From NCBI RefSeq assembly GCF_000585395.1, contig NZ_KK073875.1, positions 4,102,600 through 4,166,599 on the forward strand: DNA of 64,000 nucleotides, read 5' to 3'. The notes under the pieces were generated by a model. It was not told the origin of the DNA. It did not search any database and was given only the letters and a program-made list of their open reading frames with translations. The position numbers and the translations under genes are program-made. This DNA comes from Saccharibacillus sacchari DSM 19268. GTDB taxonomy: Bacteria > Bacillota > Bacilli > Paenibacillales > Paenibacillaceae. Below are positions 37,379 to 45,322 of the stretch, piece after piece (position 1 is the first letter of the stretch; every line of letters begins with the position of its first letter).

Positions 37379-39004
37379 TTACTCGAACTTCATCGTGTAC
37401 AGTTCTTTCATGAAGATCCAGGAGTCTTTGTTGTCTTGGTACCACTGCTTGTACCAGTCTTCGAGCGCTTGGCCGCCGGACGCGTACCATGATTTTTTCA
37501 CGTCTTCGACGCCTTGATCGACGGTATAAGCATCTCCGCTGACGATCGCTTTGGCCATGGTATCGTTCATCGTGTTCCAGCCGTCGTTGAACGTCGTCGT
37601 CATTGCTTTATCGAGCGAAGGACGGAACTTGGCATGCGTGAAGCCGGGATGCGGATGCTCGGGGTCGAGGTAGAGCTTGTCCATTTCTTGGGCGATCGCG
37701 ATCCATTCCTGATCGATCGGGTCGGTCGAATCTGCCGGACGTCCGCCGATCTTGTTGTCGTTCAGGATATACTTCGGCATGAACATGCGGTAGTCGTTGG
37801 TGTAACCCATCTGCGTTTCGTTTTTGGCTTCGTCGATCGGCTTCATCGTACCGTCCGCTTCTTTGGTGTAGTTTTCGCCTTCGATGCCGTTCGCGAACGT
37901 CTCGACCGTCGACGGCGTGACCATGAAGTCGATATACTGCATGACCGCTTCCGGATCTTTCGCGTTGGCGTTTACCGCCCCCGTCATCTGGAGAGCCGGG
38001 TTGAAGTCGGGACCGAAACGGCCGAACTGGCTTTCCGGGAATGCCATCGCCGTGACTTTGGCGTTCGGATCGGTGTTTTTCAGCGTATCGAAGTTTTTAC
38101 TGATGACGGTGCTGTAAGCCAGGTAGATGCCCAGCTTGCCGCTGGCGAAATCCTGCTCGGCTTTTTGCCCGTTTTTGTCCGATAAGAAGTCTTTGTCCAC
38201 GATGCCGTTGTCGAACAGCTTTTTCTTGAAATCGTAAGCGGGCTTGATCCGGTCGAATTGGCGTACCAATTGATCGTTTTCGACGATGAACATCTCGTTT
38301 TGGAACATGGCATCGATATAATAGGTGGCGAATTGGCTCAAGTTGATGCCGTACGTGTCTTTGACCCCGTTTCCGTCCGGGTCTTGATTGGCAAAGGCGT
38401 CCGCTACCGCATACAGTTCGTCAACCGTTTGCGGAACTTCAAGTCCCAGCTTGTCGAGCCAATCCTGACGGATCACCATCGCGCCGAGCACTTCCGGTTT
38501 GGTAACCATGCCGATCAGGTACATTTTCCCGTCCGGCTTGGTGCCGAGCGTCTTGAGCGCCGGAACCTTTTCCAGCAGCGCCTTGTATTCGGTACTGTTA
38601 TTCGCGACCAGATCGTCCAACGGGAGAAGCTGCTTTTGCGCCCAGAGCGAATTCAGGAAATCCGTGTCGTATTCGAGTACAAGATCGGGCGCGTCGCCGG
38701 AAGCGAACAGCATGCTGTATTTTTGCTGCGACTCGTTGCGGGGAATCGGCACGAATTTGGCGTTGACCGGACCGTTTTCGTTGATCCATTTGGTCCAGCG
38801 GTTGTCCGAGTACGTGCCTTCTTCTTTGGGAATTTGGCCGCGGTCGTAGATGGAGACGCTGACTTCTTTTTTGCCGCCGTCTCCGCTCTCTCCGCTGTCC
38901 GCGCTTTGCTTTTCGTTCGTTCCGCAGCCGCTCAATACCATCGACAACGCCATAACCGCCGCGAATCCGCCTGTCACCTTTTTGCTCCAGCTATTTTTGC
39001 CCAT
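37379..39004 (-). CDS. Sugar ABC transporter binding lipoprotein
   Basis: A 541-aa extracellular lipoprotein of the LplA-like type. The signal peptide ends in a lipobox (MVLSGC, Cys near 27), followed by an acidic Gly/Ser linker. The mature part has family-1 binding-protein features (MLFASGDAPDLVLEYDTDFL, GKMYLIGMVTKPEVLGAMVI, LGLEVPQTVDELYAVADAF, DPDGNGVKDTYGINLS). It delivers oligosaccharides to the two permeases encoded 24 bases upstream. No ATPase is encoded here; this class usually shares an MsmX-type ATPase, as Lpl systems do. Confidence 0.9.
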   Translation of the reverse strand: MGKNSWSKKVTGGFAAVMALSMVLSGCGTNEKQSADSGESGDGGKKEVSVSIYDRGQIPKEEGTYSDNRWTKWINENGPVNAKFVPIPRNESQQKYSMLFASGDAPDLVLEYDTDFLNSLWAQKQLLPLDDLVANNSTEYKALLEKVPALKTLGTKPDGKMYLIGMVTKPEVLGAMVIRQDWLDKLGLEVPQTVDELYAVADAFANQDPDGNGVKDTYGINLSQFATYYIDAMFQNEMFIVENDQLVRQFDRIKPAYDFKKKLFDNGIVDKDFLSDKNGQKAEQDFASGKLGIYLAYSTVISKNFDTLKNTDPNAKVTAMAFPESQFGRFGPDFNPALQMTGAVNANAKDPEAVMQYIDFMVTPSTVETFANGIEGENYTKEADGTMKPIDEAKNETQMGYTNDYRMFMPKYILNDNKIGGRPADSTDPIDQEWIAIAQEMDKLYLDPEHPHPGFTHAKFRPSLDKAMTTTFNDGWNTMNDTMAKAIVSGDAYTVDQGVEDVKKSWYASGGQALEDWYKQWYQDNKDSWIFMKELYTMKFE

Positions 39005-39028
39005 ACTCTTACCCCTCTCTGTTTGTGA

Positions 39029-39904
39029 TCATCCTTTAACCGAACCGATCAGCATGCCTTTGACGAAATATTTTTGCAAAAACGGATACACGATCAGCAT
39101 AGGAAGAATCATGACGATGATCCCGGCGGAACGGATGGACTCGGGCGCCAGCTTGCGGAAAGCGTCCGGATCGAGCATCGCCAGTTCCGACATGAGCGAC
39201 TGACTCTGAATCATATTTTGCACGAGCACCGATAAGTTGAAGCGCTCGGGATCATTGATATAAATCAGAACGTTGAAGAAAGAGTTCCAATGCGCCACCC
39301 CGTAAAAAAGGGCAATCGTCGCGATGACGGGAATCGACAGCGGAAGCACGATTTGCAAAATGATGCGCCATTCCCCGCTGCCGTCGATCCGCGCCGCATC
39401 TTCCAACTCCTCCGGGATATTTTCGAAAAAGGAGCGCAGGACGAGCAGATTGTAGACGCTGACGAGTCCGGGCAGCCATAACGCGCCGTAGTTGCCGACC
39501 AGTCCCAGCGACTTCGCCAGCAGATAGTTGGGGATCAGGCCCGCCGTGAACAGCATCGTGAACACGATCGCCAGCGTCAAGAACCGTCTTGCGTAGAAAT
39601 GCTTGCGGGACAGCGGATAAGCCGCGAGGATCGTGAAGACCATGTTCAGCCCCGTACCCACGAGCGTGATGATCACGCTGTTTTGAAAAGCGCCCACGAT
39701 ATTCGTGTCTTCGATCAGTTTGCTGTACGCGGTCCATGTGAAGTCCTGCGGCCACAAGCTGACTTTGCCGAGCGTGATCGCTTCGTTACCGCTGAGGGAC
39801 AACGCCAAAATGTGAATGATCGGCAGCAGGCAGCTCAGGGCGGCCAGGGCCAGAATGAAGTAGTTGACGCCGTAAAAGACTTTTTCTCCGCTTGTCGGTT
39901 TCAC
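39029..39904 (-). CDS. Sugar ABC transporter permease, LplC/YtcP type
   Basis: A 291-aa membrane protein with six predicted segments and the ATPase-coupling EAA-type loop EELEDAARIDGSGEWRIIL. The C-terminus (YPFLQKYFVKGMLIGSVKG) is typical of the LplC/YtcP permease group. The frame extends to an ATG at 39970 that would overlap the upstream permease gene; GGAGGAG seven bases before GTG 39904 makes that the better start. It pairs with the 39939-40907 permease. Confidence 0.9.
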   Translation of the reverse strand: MKPTSGEKVFYGVNYFILALAALSCLLPIIHILALSLSGNEAITLGKVSLWPQDFTWTAYSKLIEDTNIVGAFQNSVIITLVGTGLNMVFTILAAYPLSRKHFYARRFLTLAIVFTMLFTAGLIPNYLLAKSLGLVGNYGALWLPGLVSVYNLLVLRSFFENIPEELEDAARIDGSGEWRIILQIVLPLSIPVIATIALFYGVAHWNSFFNVLIYINDPERFNLSVLVQNMIQSQSLMSELAMLDPDAFRKLAPESIRSAGIIVMILPMLIVYPFLQKYFVKGMLIGSVKG

Positions 39905-39938
39905 CGTGCTTCTCCTCCTTTTGTCACGCAGCCGCCGT

Positions 39939-40907
39939 TTACCATAATCCGCGTCCCGAACGTCTGGCAATGCCGTTGACGAGTAGCACCAGCGTCAGCC
40001 CGATCAGCGATTCGAACAATCCCATCGCCGTCGCGTAGCTGAATTGTCCCGATCCGAGACCGACTTTGAAGTTCCACGTGCTGATGACCTCGGCCACGTT
40101 GACGACGACCGGATTTTGCAGCACGTACACCTGATCGAATCCGACGTCCATCACGTTTCCGATATTGAGGATAAACATTAGGATGATCGTCGGCATCAGG
40201 CCGGGCAGCGTAATATGGAGGATTTGCTTCCATTTACCCGCTCCGTCCATGCCCGCCGCCTCGTACAAGCTCGGATCGATCGAAGTCAGCGCGGCCAGGT
40301 AGATGATCGCCGACCAGCCCGCCCCTTTCCAGATGCCCGAAGCGACGAAAATGGTGATCCACGACCCTTCTTTGAACAGGAACGGATACGTGCTGCCGGT
40401 GAGGCGTTCCAACATATTGTTGACGAAGCCCGTCTCGATCGAGAACATCATCAGCACCAGCCCGCCGACGATGACCCAGTTGAGGAAGTGCGGAAGATAG
40501 AGCAGCGTCTGCGCCCAGCGTTTGAACCAAGAGCGGCGAACTTCGTTGAGCAGGATCGCCAGAATGACGGGGAACGGGAAACCGACGAATACCGTCAGTG
40601 CGCTCAGCACCAGCGTGTTGCGGATAATGCCGAGCGTATCGGGATTCTGGAACAAATACTTGTAGTTGTCGAAGCCGACCCACGGACTGCCGAGTATGCC
40701 GTCCGCGAAGTTGTAGTCCTTGAACGCGATGATAAAACCGAACATGGGCACGTATTTGAAAAGAATGAAAAAGATCGCGATCGGCAGGAACATGATGAGG
40801 AGCGGTTTGTTCATGTTCCATCTTCTGCGTCTGCCCAAAGCGCTTTTCGCTCTCATGCGCTCGGCCTTCTCGCTGTTTTTTTGCGCTTGGATGTCCAGGC
40901 TGCCCAT
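39939..40907 (-). CDS. Sugar ABC transporter permease, LplB type
   Basis: A 322-aa permease with a basic cytoplasmic N-terminus and six membrane segments (LLIMFLPIAIFFILFKYVPM at the first). The coupling loop is LYEAAGMDGAGKWKQILHIT. KDYNFADGILGSPWVGFDNY is typical of the LplB/YtcP group. GGAGGTG precedes the ATG by six bases. It is the first gene of the six-gene operon and is preceded by a candidate promoter and cre site. Confidence 0.92.
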   Translation of the reverse strand: MGSLDIQAQKNSEKAERMRAKSALGRRRRWNMNKPLLIMFLPIAIFFILFKYVPMFGFIIAFKDYNFADGILGSPWVGFDNYKYLFQNPDTLGIIRNTLVLSALTVFVGFPFPVILAILLNEVRRSWFKRWAQTLLYLPHFLNWVIVGGLVLMMFSIETGFVNNMLERLTGSTYPFLFKEGSWITIFVASGIWKGAGWSAIIYLAALTSIDPSLYEAAGMDGAGKWKQILHITLPGLMPTIILMFILNIGNVMDVGFDQVYVLQNPVVVNVAEVISTWNFKVGLGSGQFSYATAMGLFESLIGLTLVLLVNGIARRSGRGLW

Positions 40908-41030
40908 TGCTTCACCTCCGGGTGGATGTAAGGATCAGATGATACAGGATGCGGCGGAGGCCGAAGATGTGGCACGTCGCATGGGAGAGGGGCGCGCTTT
41001 CCGTTTGGGAAGGAATACGGATGGGAGTTT

Positions 41031-41089
41031 AAGAAAGCGCTTCCTCGTTGGTGCAACGTTAATGTATCGAAAGCGGGAATATTGGGCAA
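41031..41089 (-). promoter_or_regulatory. Candidate promoter and cre site of the glycan operon
   Basis: On the minus strand TTGCCC (41084-41089) and TACATT (41061-41066) are 17 bases apart, each 4/6 to the sigma-A consensus. AAGAAAGCGCTTCCT at 41031-41045 fits the catabolite responsive element WTGNAANCGNWNNCW except at the second base; it would lie just after the start point, where CcpA represses. The rest of 40908-41218 shows no gene. Confidence 0.45.
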
Positions 41090-41218
41090 TTGTCAGGTTT
41101 CGAGGAGGTAACGTTTTTTGCGATTAGCGAGTATCGGACGGAAAAAAGGAGCGAGAAAGCTAGGTGGGGTAAGGGATTCACGTTTTTTGACGGGGTTTCA
41201 GAATTTGATTTGTGTGGA

Positions 41219-41347
41219 GAAGCTTGGGAGCTGCGGGAAAGTTCGTTAAAAACGCTGTCTCACCCGGAAAGTTGAATTGGATTTGAATAAGGGGCTTTCC
41301 GGGTTCAAAGGCGTTTTGAACTGAACTTTCCCTTCGCTGTTTGCTTC
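41219..41347. repeat. 129-bp palindromic element downstream of the RNA ligase gene
   Basis: Arms 41219-41271 and 41295-41347 are imperfect reverse complements over 53 bases, best at CCCGGAAAG/CTTTCCGGG. CAAAGGCG lies at 41306-41313. ACGCTGTCTCACCCGGAAA and TTCCGGGTTCAAAGGCGT are repeated nearly exactly in the element at 61734, showing one family. It begins 31 bases beyond the ligase stop and could end its transcript. Confidence 0.75.
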
Positions 41348-41377
41348 TTGATTCTTTTAGAATCTGAAGTGCTTTGT

Positions 41378-42808
41378 TTATTTTCGGAACGTTCGTTCAT
41401 AGTCTTCGAACCGAATCTTTCGGATGAACTTGCGATCTGCGGTTCTGACGACGATGCCCTCGGCTTTGCCTGCGGACTCGATGCCTACCTGTGTCGTCTC
41501 GAACTTTTTCAAATAAGCAAACGTCTCTTCGAGCGAGATCGGAAAGTGCGGACCGTCGACGGTTTGCAACAAAGGCGCAGCTTGGAGGTTCAAACGTTCG
41601 AACAGGGATTGCTTTTGTTCATCGACGTAAAAAGGCTGATTGCCGTGTTCGCGCCACTCCGCTATTTTTTCCGGCGGCAGGCTTAAGAGTCGATCAAATT
41701 CTTCTTGATTTAGGGTAAACGCGTCGAATGAGCGATAGCTTTGCGTTTTGCGATCCGAGTAGTTTTTGGAAGCTTTGGTCTTGCCGCCGTAAGACTCTTG
41801 ATAAATGACCGCCAGCGCCCAATCTTCGTCGGCAAAGTCGCTGGTGATCAGTTGTTCGGCCAGCGGTTTTAGAAAATCGGCGATGTTGCCGTAGGGATTG
41901 CCGATCCGATCGCCTTTGGCATAGAGCAGCTCTTCTCTTGATCCAATCAGGTAATCGATTTCATCGTCAGGCGTGCGAAGCAGGATGATTCTGGAGTTTT
42001 CTCCGTCGACTTTTTCATAGATATAAGCTTGGTTGGATTCGTCAAAACCGATCGAATCGGTAAGCGCATCGTTCAGCCGCCCGCGCTCGCCTAGTTGGTG
42101 GTAAGTTTGAATGCTTGGATATTTAGTCAGAGAGTTGATTTTTTTGAGGTCCATGAGGGTAGCTCCTTTTTCGGAAGAATTAATGAGTGAAGAGCGTGCT
42201 ATTTTGAGCTGTACCAGATCATGGGCAACCTGCTCGCAATCTGCCAGACTTTTATCAAACGTGGTTCCGAACTGGCGCTTGAACAAGTCATAGAGTTGAA
42301 TCGCGATTTCTTGCACCGACTCGTTATGGACAAGGATGCGAACAACTTCGAACACTTCCCGGTCATACTCTTCGTAAAGCAACGGGTAGATCTCGGCTGG
42401 GTTCCATTCGTTTATGATTAAAGTCGCTTTTTCGAAAAAAGGATGTTCCCTCGATCTCTGCTCGTCAAAGTTGTTGACCCAAAACTTTTCGGTTTGTTCG
42501 TCAGCCGCGATGCTTTTCAGCAAATTGAATGCTTCTTGCCTGCTTGATTCGATTGAGGCATTTAAATGATTCGGAACCAATCGCGCAACGTCTTCCAACA
42601 TGCACAGGTCGCTGAAAAATTCTACGATTGCTTCCCGACTCCCTAGATTTTCAAGATACTGCGAAAGGTAGGGTCTTAGAAAAAGACGATAAGCTTGTTC
42701 GAAGTCCATTGCGCCGTGTTCCAAAGAATCAAGCATACCTAAAGCTAGAGTCAGAAATAATTTCTCGATTTCGGCTCTGTCGGTCAGTTCGATCTTCAGT
42801 TTCTCCAA
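41378..42808 (-). CDS. DUF3969-DUF1871-RNA ligase fusion protein
   Basis: A 476-residue frame with three parts. Residues ~1-105 resemble DUF3969 (ALGMLDSLEHGAMDFEQAYR). Residues ~120-208 resemble DUF1871/YugE-like proteins (INEWNPAEIYPLLYEEYDRE). Residues 219-476 are an RNA ligase with all core motifs: KVDG (Lys 266), AVIYQESYGGK, RSFDAF, EGIVVR and KIR. The ligase part has its own ATG at 42154 with AAAGGAG eight bases upstream, so a 257-aa ligase can also be made. The full frame has only TTG 42808 as start, two bases after AAGGAGG, so its true start is uncertain. It ends a minus-strand run of immunity-like genes behind an Rhs toxin. Ligation of cut RNA is inferred from the motifs; no target is known. 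Confidence 0.8.
   Translation of the reverse strand: MEKLKIELTDRAEIEKLFLTLALGMLDSLEHGAMDFEQAYRLFLRPYLSQYLENLGSREAIVEFFSDLCMLEDVARLVPNHLNASIESSRQEAFNLLKSIAADEQTEKFWVNNFDEQRSREHPFFEKATLIINEWNPAEIYPLLYEEYDREVFEVVRILVHNESVQEIAIQLYDLFKRQFGTTFDKSLADCEQVAHDLVQLKIARSSLINSSEKGATLMDLKKINSLTKYPSIQTYHQLGERGRLNDALTDSIGFDESNQAYIYEKVDGENSRIILLRTPDDEIDYLIGSREELLYAKGDRIGNPYGNIADFLKPLAEQLITSDFADEDWALAVIYQESYGGKTKASKNYSDRKTQSYRSFDAFTLNQEEFDRLLSLPPEKIAEWREHGNQPFYVDEQKQSLFERLNLQAAPLLQTVDGPHFPISLEETFAYLKKFETTQVGIESAGKAEGIVVRTADRKFIRKIRFEDYERTFRK
42152..42169 (-). promoter_or_regulatory. Internal ribosome-binding site and ATG of the RNA ligase domain
   Basis: AAAGGAG at 42163-42169, eight bases, then ATG at 42152-42154, in the frame of the fusion. 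The site lies exactly at the junction of the DUF1871-like and ligase parts, suggesting that two once-separate genes lost the stop between them while keeping the second start. Confidence 0.75.
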
Positions 42809-42856
42809 GCCTCCTTTTCAATCACGAGCTCACTAGTAGCGTTCCCCTAACCGAAT

Positions 42857-43137
42857 TCAATACCCGTCATCGTTATGTATTTTAAGCTTGATTAGAATAT
42901 GGGCAAGTTCTGAACATTCGCTTTTATCTTTGCAAAAATCGTCTCCTAAATAGTTTACAAACAACGTATAGAGTTGATCCGCTGCTGATTCTACAGAAAT
43001 TTCGCTCTTTAAAATTTGAAGGATTCCCCTGACTTCGCTGAAATATTCATCGTAAAGCACGGGATAAAATCAGCCGGATTCCATTCGTTTATGATAGATG
43101 TCACCATTGCGAACGCATGATTATCTGACTTCAACAT
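42857..43137 (-). pseudogene. Frameshifted DUF1871-like gene
   Basis: ATG 43137 with GGAG upstream opens a frame (MLKSDNHAFAMVTSIINEWN) that then goes out of phase. The other frame resumes at VLYDEYFSEVRGILQILKSE and runs to the stop at 42857 (ELAHILIKLKIHND). One missing base near 43061-43070 explains it: NEWNPADFYPVLYDEY would then match NEWNPAEIYPLLYEEY in the ligase fusion, so this is a paralogue of its middle domain. Probably a broken gene, or a sequence error. Confidence 0.75.
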
Positions 43138-43186
43138 ATTCACTCTCCAACCAAGCGCATCTAAGTTCTTAAAACTAATCCCTAAA

Positions 43187-43573
43187 CTAATCCGTAATAT
43201 CTTCCCAGTCGACAGAGTCGCTGAAATCAGAGTTGTGAAGGAAATGCTCAAACAATAAGGTGACCTGACTTAAATTCAAAATTTGATTTTGTTTGACTGT
43301 AGTCGGGTTCCCTCCGATCAGTAGTTGAACTTCGGATGGGTTAACGTATGATTTAACTGTGGCTTTTTTATGTATAAATTCAGTCTGATTCTCATATATT
43401 CGACTTTCCACGGTGAATTGAAAAGGCCCTCCTCCTACCTGTATATAACTCTCGTGCTCATCTTCAAGAAGTGCAAAGGAATTTGCCACACCGTCCAAAC
43501 GATTCATTTGGTGCCTCAATTCTTCTATTTCGATATTTGAGATATACACGCCGTTAGCTGCTTCAAATTTCAT
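43187..43573 (-). CDS. Small protein of unknown function in the immunity cluster
   Basis: A 128-aa acidic soluble protein, probably alpha+beta (MKFEAANGVYISNIEIEELR, GGGPFQFTVESRIYENQTEF). It has no signal peptide or membrane segment and no family I recognise. It overlaps the end of the preceding small gene by 11 bases and is followed by the frameshifted DUF1871-like copy. Its position among immunity-like genes behind an Rhs toxin suggests an immunity or accessory role. Confidence 0.55.
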   Translation of the reverse strand: MKFEAANGVYISNIEIEELRHQMNRLDGVANSFALLEDEHESYIQVGGGPFQFTVESRIYENQTEFIHKKATVKSYVNPSEVQLLIGGNPTTVKQNQILNLSQVTLLFEHFLHNSDFSDSVDWEDITD

Positions 43574-44109
43574 AATCCCTCTCCCTATGAATATTAACGT
43601 TCAAATCAGCTGTTTCGTTTTTCTTGAAATCAATCTTTTTAGCAGGCCGCACGATCTGAATGCTATCTTCTATAGCTTTTTGATTTAAATCTTCGCAATA
43701 CCCACAACGATAGCATTCCAGAATAAGCATTTCTTTTTCTAGTGTCTCAGTTTTGATAAAAATGTATCTCATCTTCATCACATCTGGGGCATTGTTTTGC
43801 TCTTATTTCTGTAACCATATCCCACATTTCATCACTTACTAACATAATAAACGTTTCCAGCTTCATTTTTTCTAATCCTAGCTCTTCTATTCCCTTCCAA
43901 TTCAAAACCGAATATCCCTTTTCTTGAATGCTATATTCCAAAGGGTTCAAGCTCAATAGAATACCCAAACGATTTGTTTTCAAATGTTCGTCAGAAAAAT
44001 AAGTTTTGTGTGCATTGAATCAAGATATCAAATCTTGATAATACTTCATGCCATTGGAATCAGATTCTTTAACCATTGTAATAAAACTTTCCCATAGTAT
44101 TTTTTTCAT
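43563..44109 (-). pseudogene. Decayed zinc-ribbon gene with in-frame TGA and frameshift
   Basis: ATG 44109 overlaps the preceding stop (ATGA). The frame (MKKILWESFITMVKESDSNG) meets TGA at 44020-44022, then continues in phase (FNAHKTYFSDEHLKTNRLGI) to QCPRCDEDEIHF. A +1 shift at the A5 run 43758-43762 leads into KTETLEKEMLILECYRCGYC. Joined, CPRC and CYRC would form a C-terminal zinc ribbon in a ~180-aa protein. Family unknown; likely an inactive immunity-type gene. Confidence 0.65.
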
Positions 44110-44312
44110 GGCTTCACAAAGTAATCTTCACCTACTTGCCAAAGCAGTTTCTCAATTTCCTCTACCAATTCTGCTTCATTAGATGTCTCAAAAGATTTCA
44201 TTGGATTTATCCAGTCGGAATTTTCTATAAGCTCTATACCATAACACCCAAAGGGATCACCTTCAGGATACCATCCTACGTCCAAAACAATAGGGTGTCT
44301 CATATTTTTCAT
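44106..44312 (-). CDS. Small immunity-like protein, relative of the 44955 gene
   Basis: A 68-aa protein. VLDVGWYPEGDPFGCYGIEL, SDWINPMKSFETSNEAEL and the final EEIEKLLW helix align by eye with LDLGWSHDFDLKNGMFKLVV, NWTEPLFCKKTKSIRQVQ and the C-terminal helix of the gene directly after the toxin. It looks like a shorter paralogue, perhaps an older immunity gene. No strong ribosome-binding site is seen at the ATG. Confidence 0.6.
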   Translation of the reverse strand: MKNMRHPIVLDVGWYPEGDPFGCYGIELIENSDWINPMKSFETSNEAELVEEIEKLLWQVGEDYFVKP

Positions 44313-44320
44313 TATGCGAT

Positions 44321-44783
44321 TTAATTTGATTTTCCACTTTTAAATATTGAGGTCCAATTTTTCGTGTCTTTATTTTGAGCATAATAAAAATATTCTCTTG
44401 GTAAAATTACTCTATTCATTTCTCCATATTGAGAAACAAAATCTTTATATTTTTCTCCATACAAAATGTTCATCCCCTCTAAAAAGAGTTTGCTATTTAA
44501 TTTATGTATTGAACATTCTTTTGGCCAAACGATTTCAAACCTCTTTTCTTTTTCTTTGATTTTCATGAGAATAGAATATATATAGTTCAAACATTCTTTG
44601 TACCATGAGAAGCATCCTTCAAAAGAAACCTCAGTAATAAGCAATAAGTATTGTCTTCAAAAATAATTCTTATCTTTCCTGGAATTGAAACCTATATCAT
44701 CAAAAAAAATCACTCAGAGAAGAAAAGTTCTCGAAATATTCTTGTTTAAATTCGAACTTGATTCTTACGTAAAAACTTTCCAT
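44321..44783 (-). pseudogene. Multiply frameshifted small gene
   Basis: ATG 44783 begins MESFYVRIKFEFKQEYFENF and breaks at an A8 run (44702-44709). Coherent peptide then appears in a second frame (DDIGFNSRKDK), a third (RIIFEDNTY, after an A5 run at 44659-44663), and finally in the intact stretch LLITEVSFEGCFSWYKECLN to the stop at 44321. About three indels, mostly in A/T runs, would restore ~150 residues. No family recognised. Between 44784 and 44954 no further gene is seen. Confidence 0.55.
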
Positions 44784-44954
44784 TCCCAAATTATTTCACC
44801 ACCTTAATTGGAACCGTATCTAAACCTGTTTGCTTAGCAGTTCCTTATCTTGCTCTAAAGTCTTTCTTATTAAAAACAAGGCTATCCTTACACCTTATAA
44901 CATGTAGGGATAGCCTAATTTAAATATATTTTAGATATGATTCACAGATTACAA

Positions 44955-45299
44955 TTATGAAGAAGAGTGGTCATCTTCCCTTTGCAAATTCGTTGCCAAG
45001 TCAATTGCCTCGTGGATGTATTGTTGCACTTGTCGAATCGATTTGGTTTTTTTACAAAATAAAGGTTCTGTCCAATTATATTTTTTTACAACCACAAGTT
45101 TAAACATTCCATTTTTCAAATCGAAATCATGAGACCAACCTAGATCCAAAGTAATTTCCTCACCATATTCGACTTGAATAATATCTTGTTTAAATGACCA
45201 AATTTTATCCTGAGGTTGTTCTTCGGGCTCAAGACCTTCTATAAAGTCAAAATCATTTAAAACCACTCGACCTGTTTTGAAATCAAATTGTAGACTCAA
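44955..45299 (-). CDS. Probable cognate immunity protein of the Rhs toxin
   Basis: A 114-aa acidic soluble protein 23 bases behind the toxin gene, the usual place for an immunity gene. Start is TTG 45299 with AAGGAG seven bases upstream. Notable segments are GRVVLNDFDFIEGLEPEEQP, ITLDLGWSHDFDLKNGMFKL and a C-terminal helix (IRQVQQYIHEAIDLATNL). The LDxGW segment recurs in the 44106 gene. Immunity to the toxin is inferred from position, size and charge. Confidence 0.7.
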   Translation of the reverse strand: MSLQFDFKTGRVVLNDFDFIEGLEPEEQPQDKIWSFKQDIIQVEYGEEITLDLGWSHDFDLKNGMFKLVVVKKYNWTEPLFCKKTKSIRQVQQYIHEAIDLATNLQREDDHSSS

Positions 45300-45322
45300 A
45301 TTTCTACTCCTTTTTAAATCCG

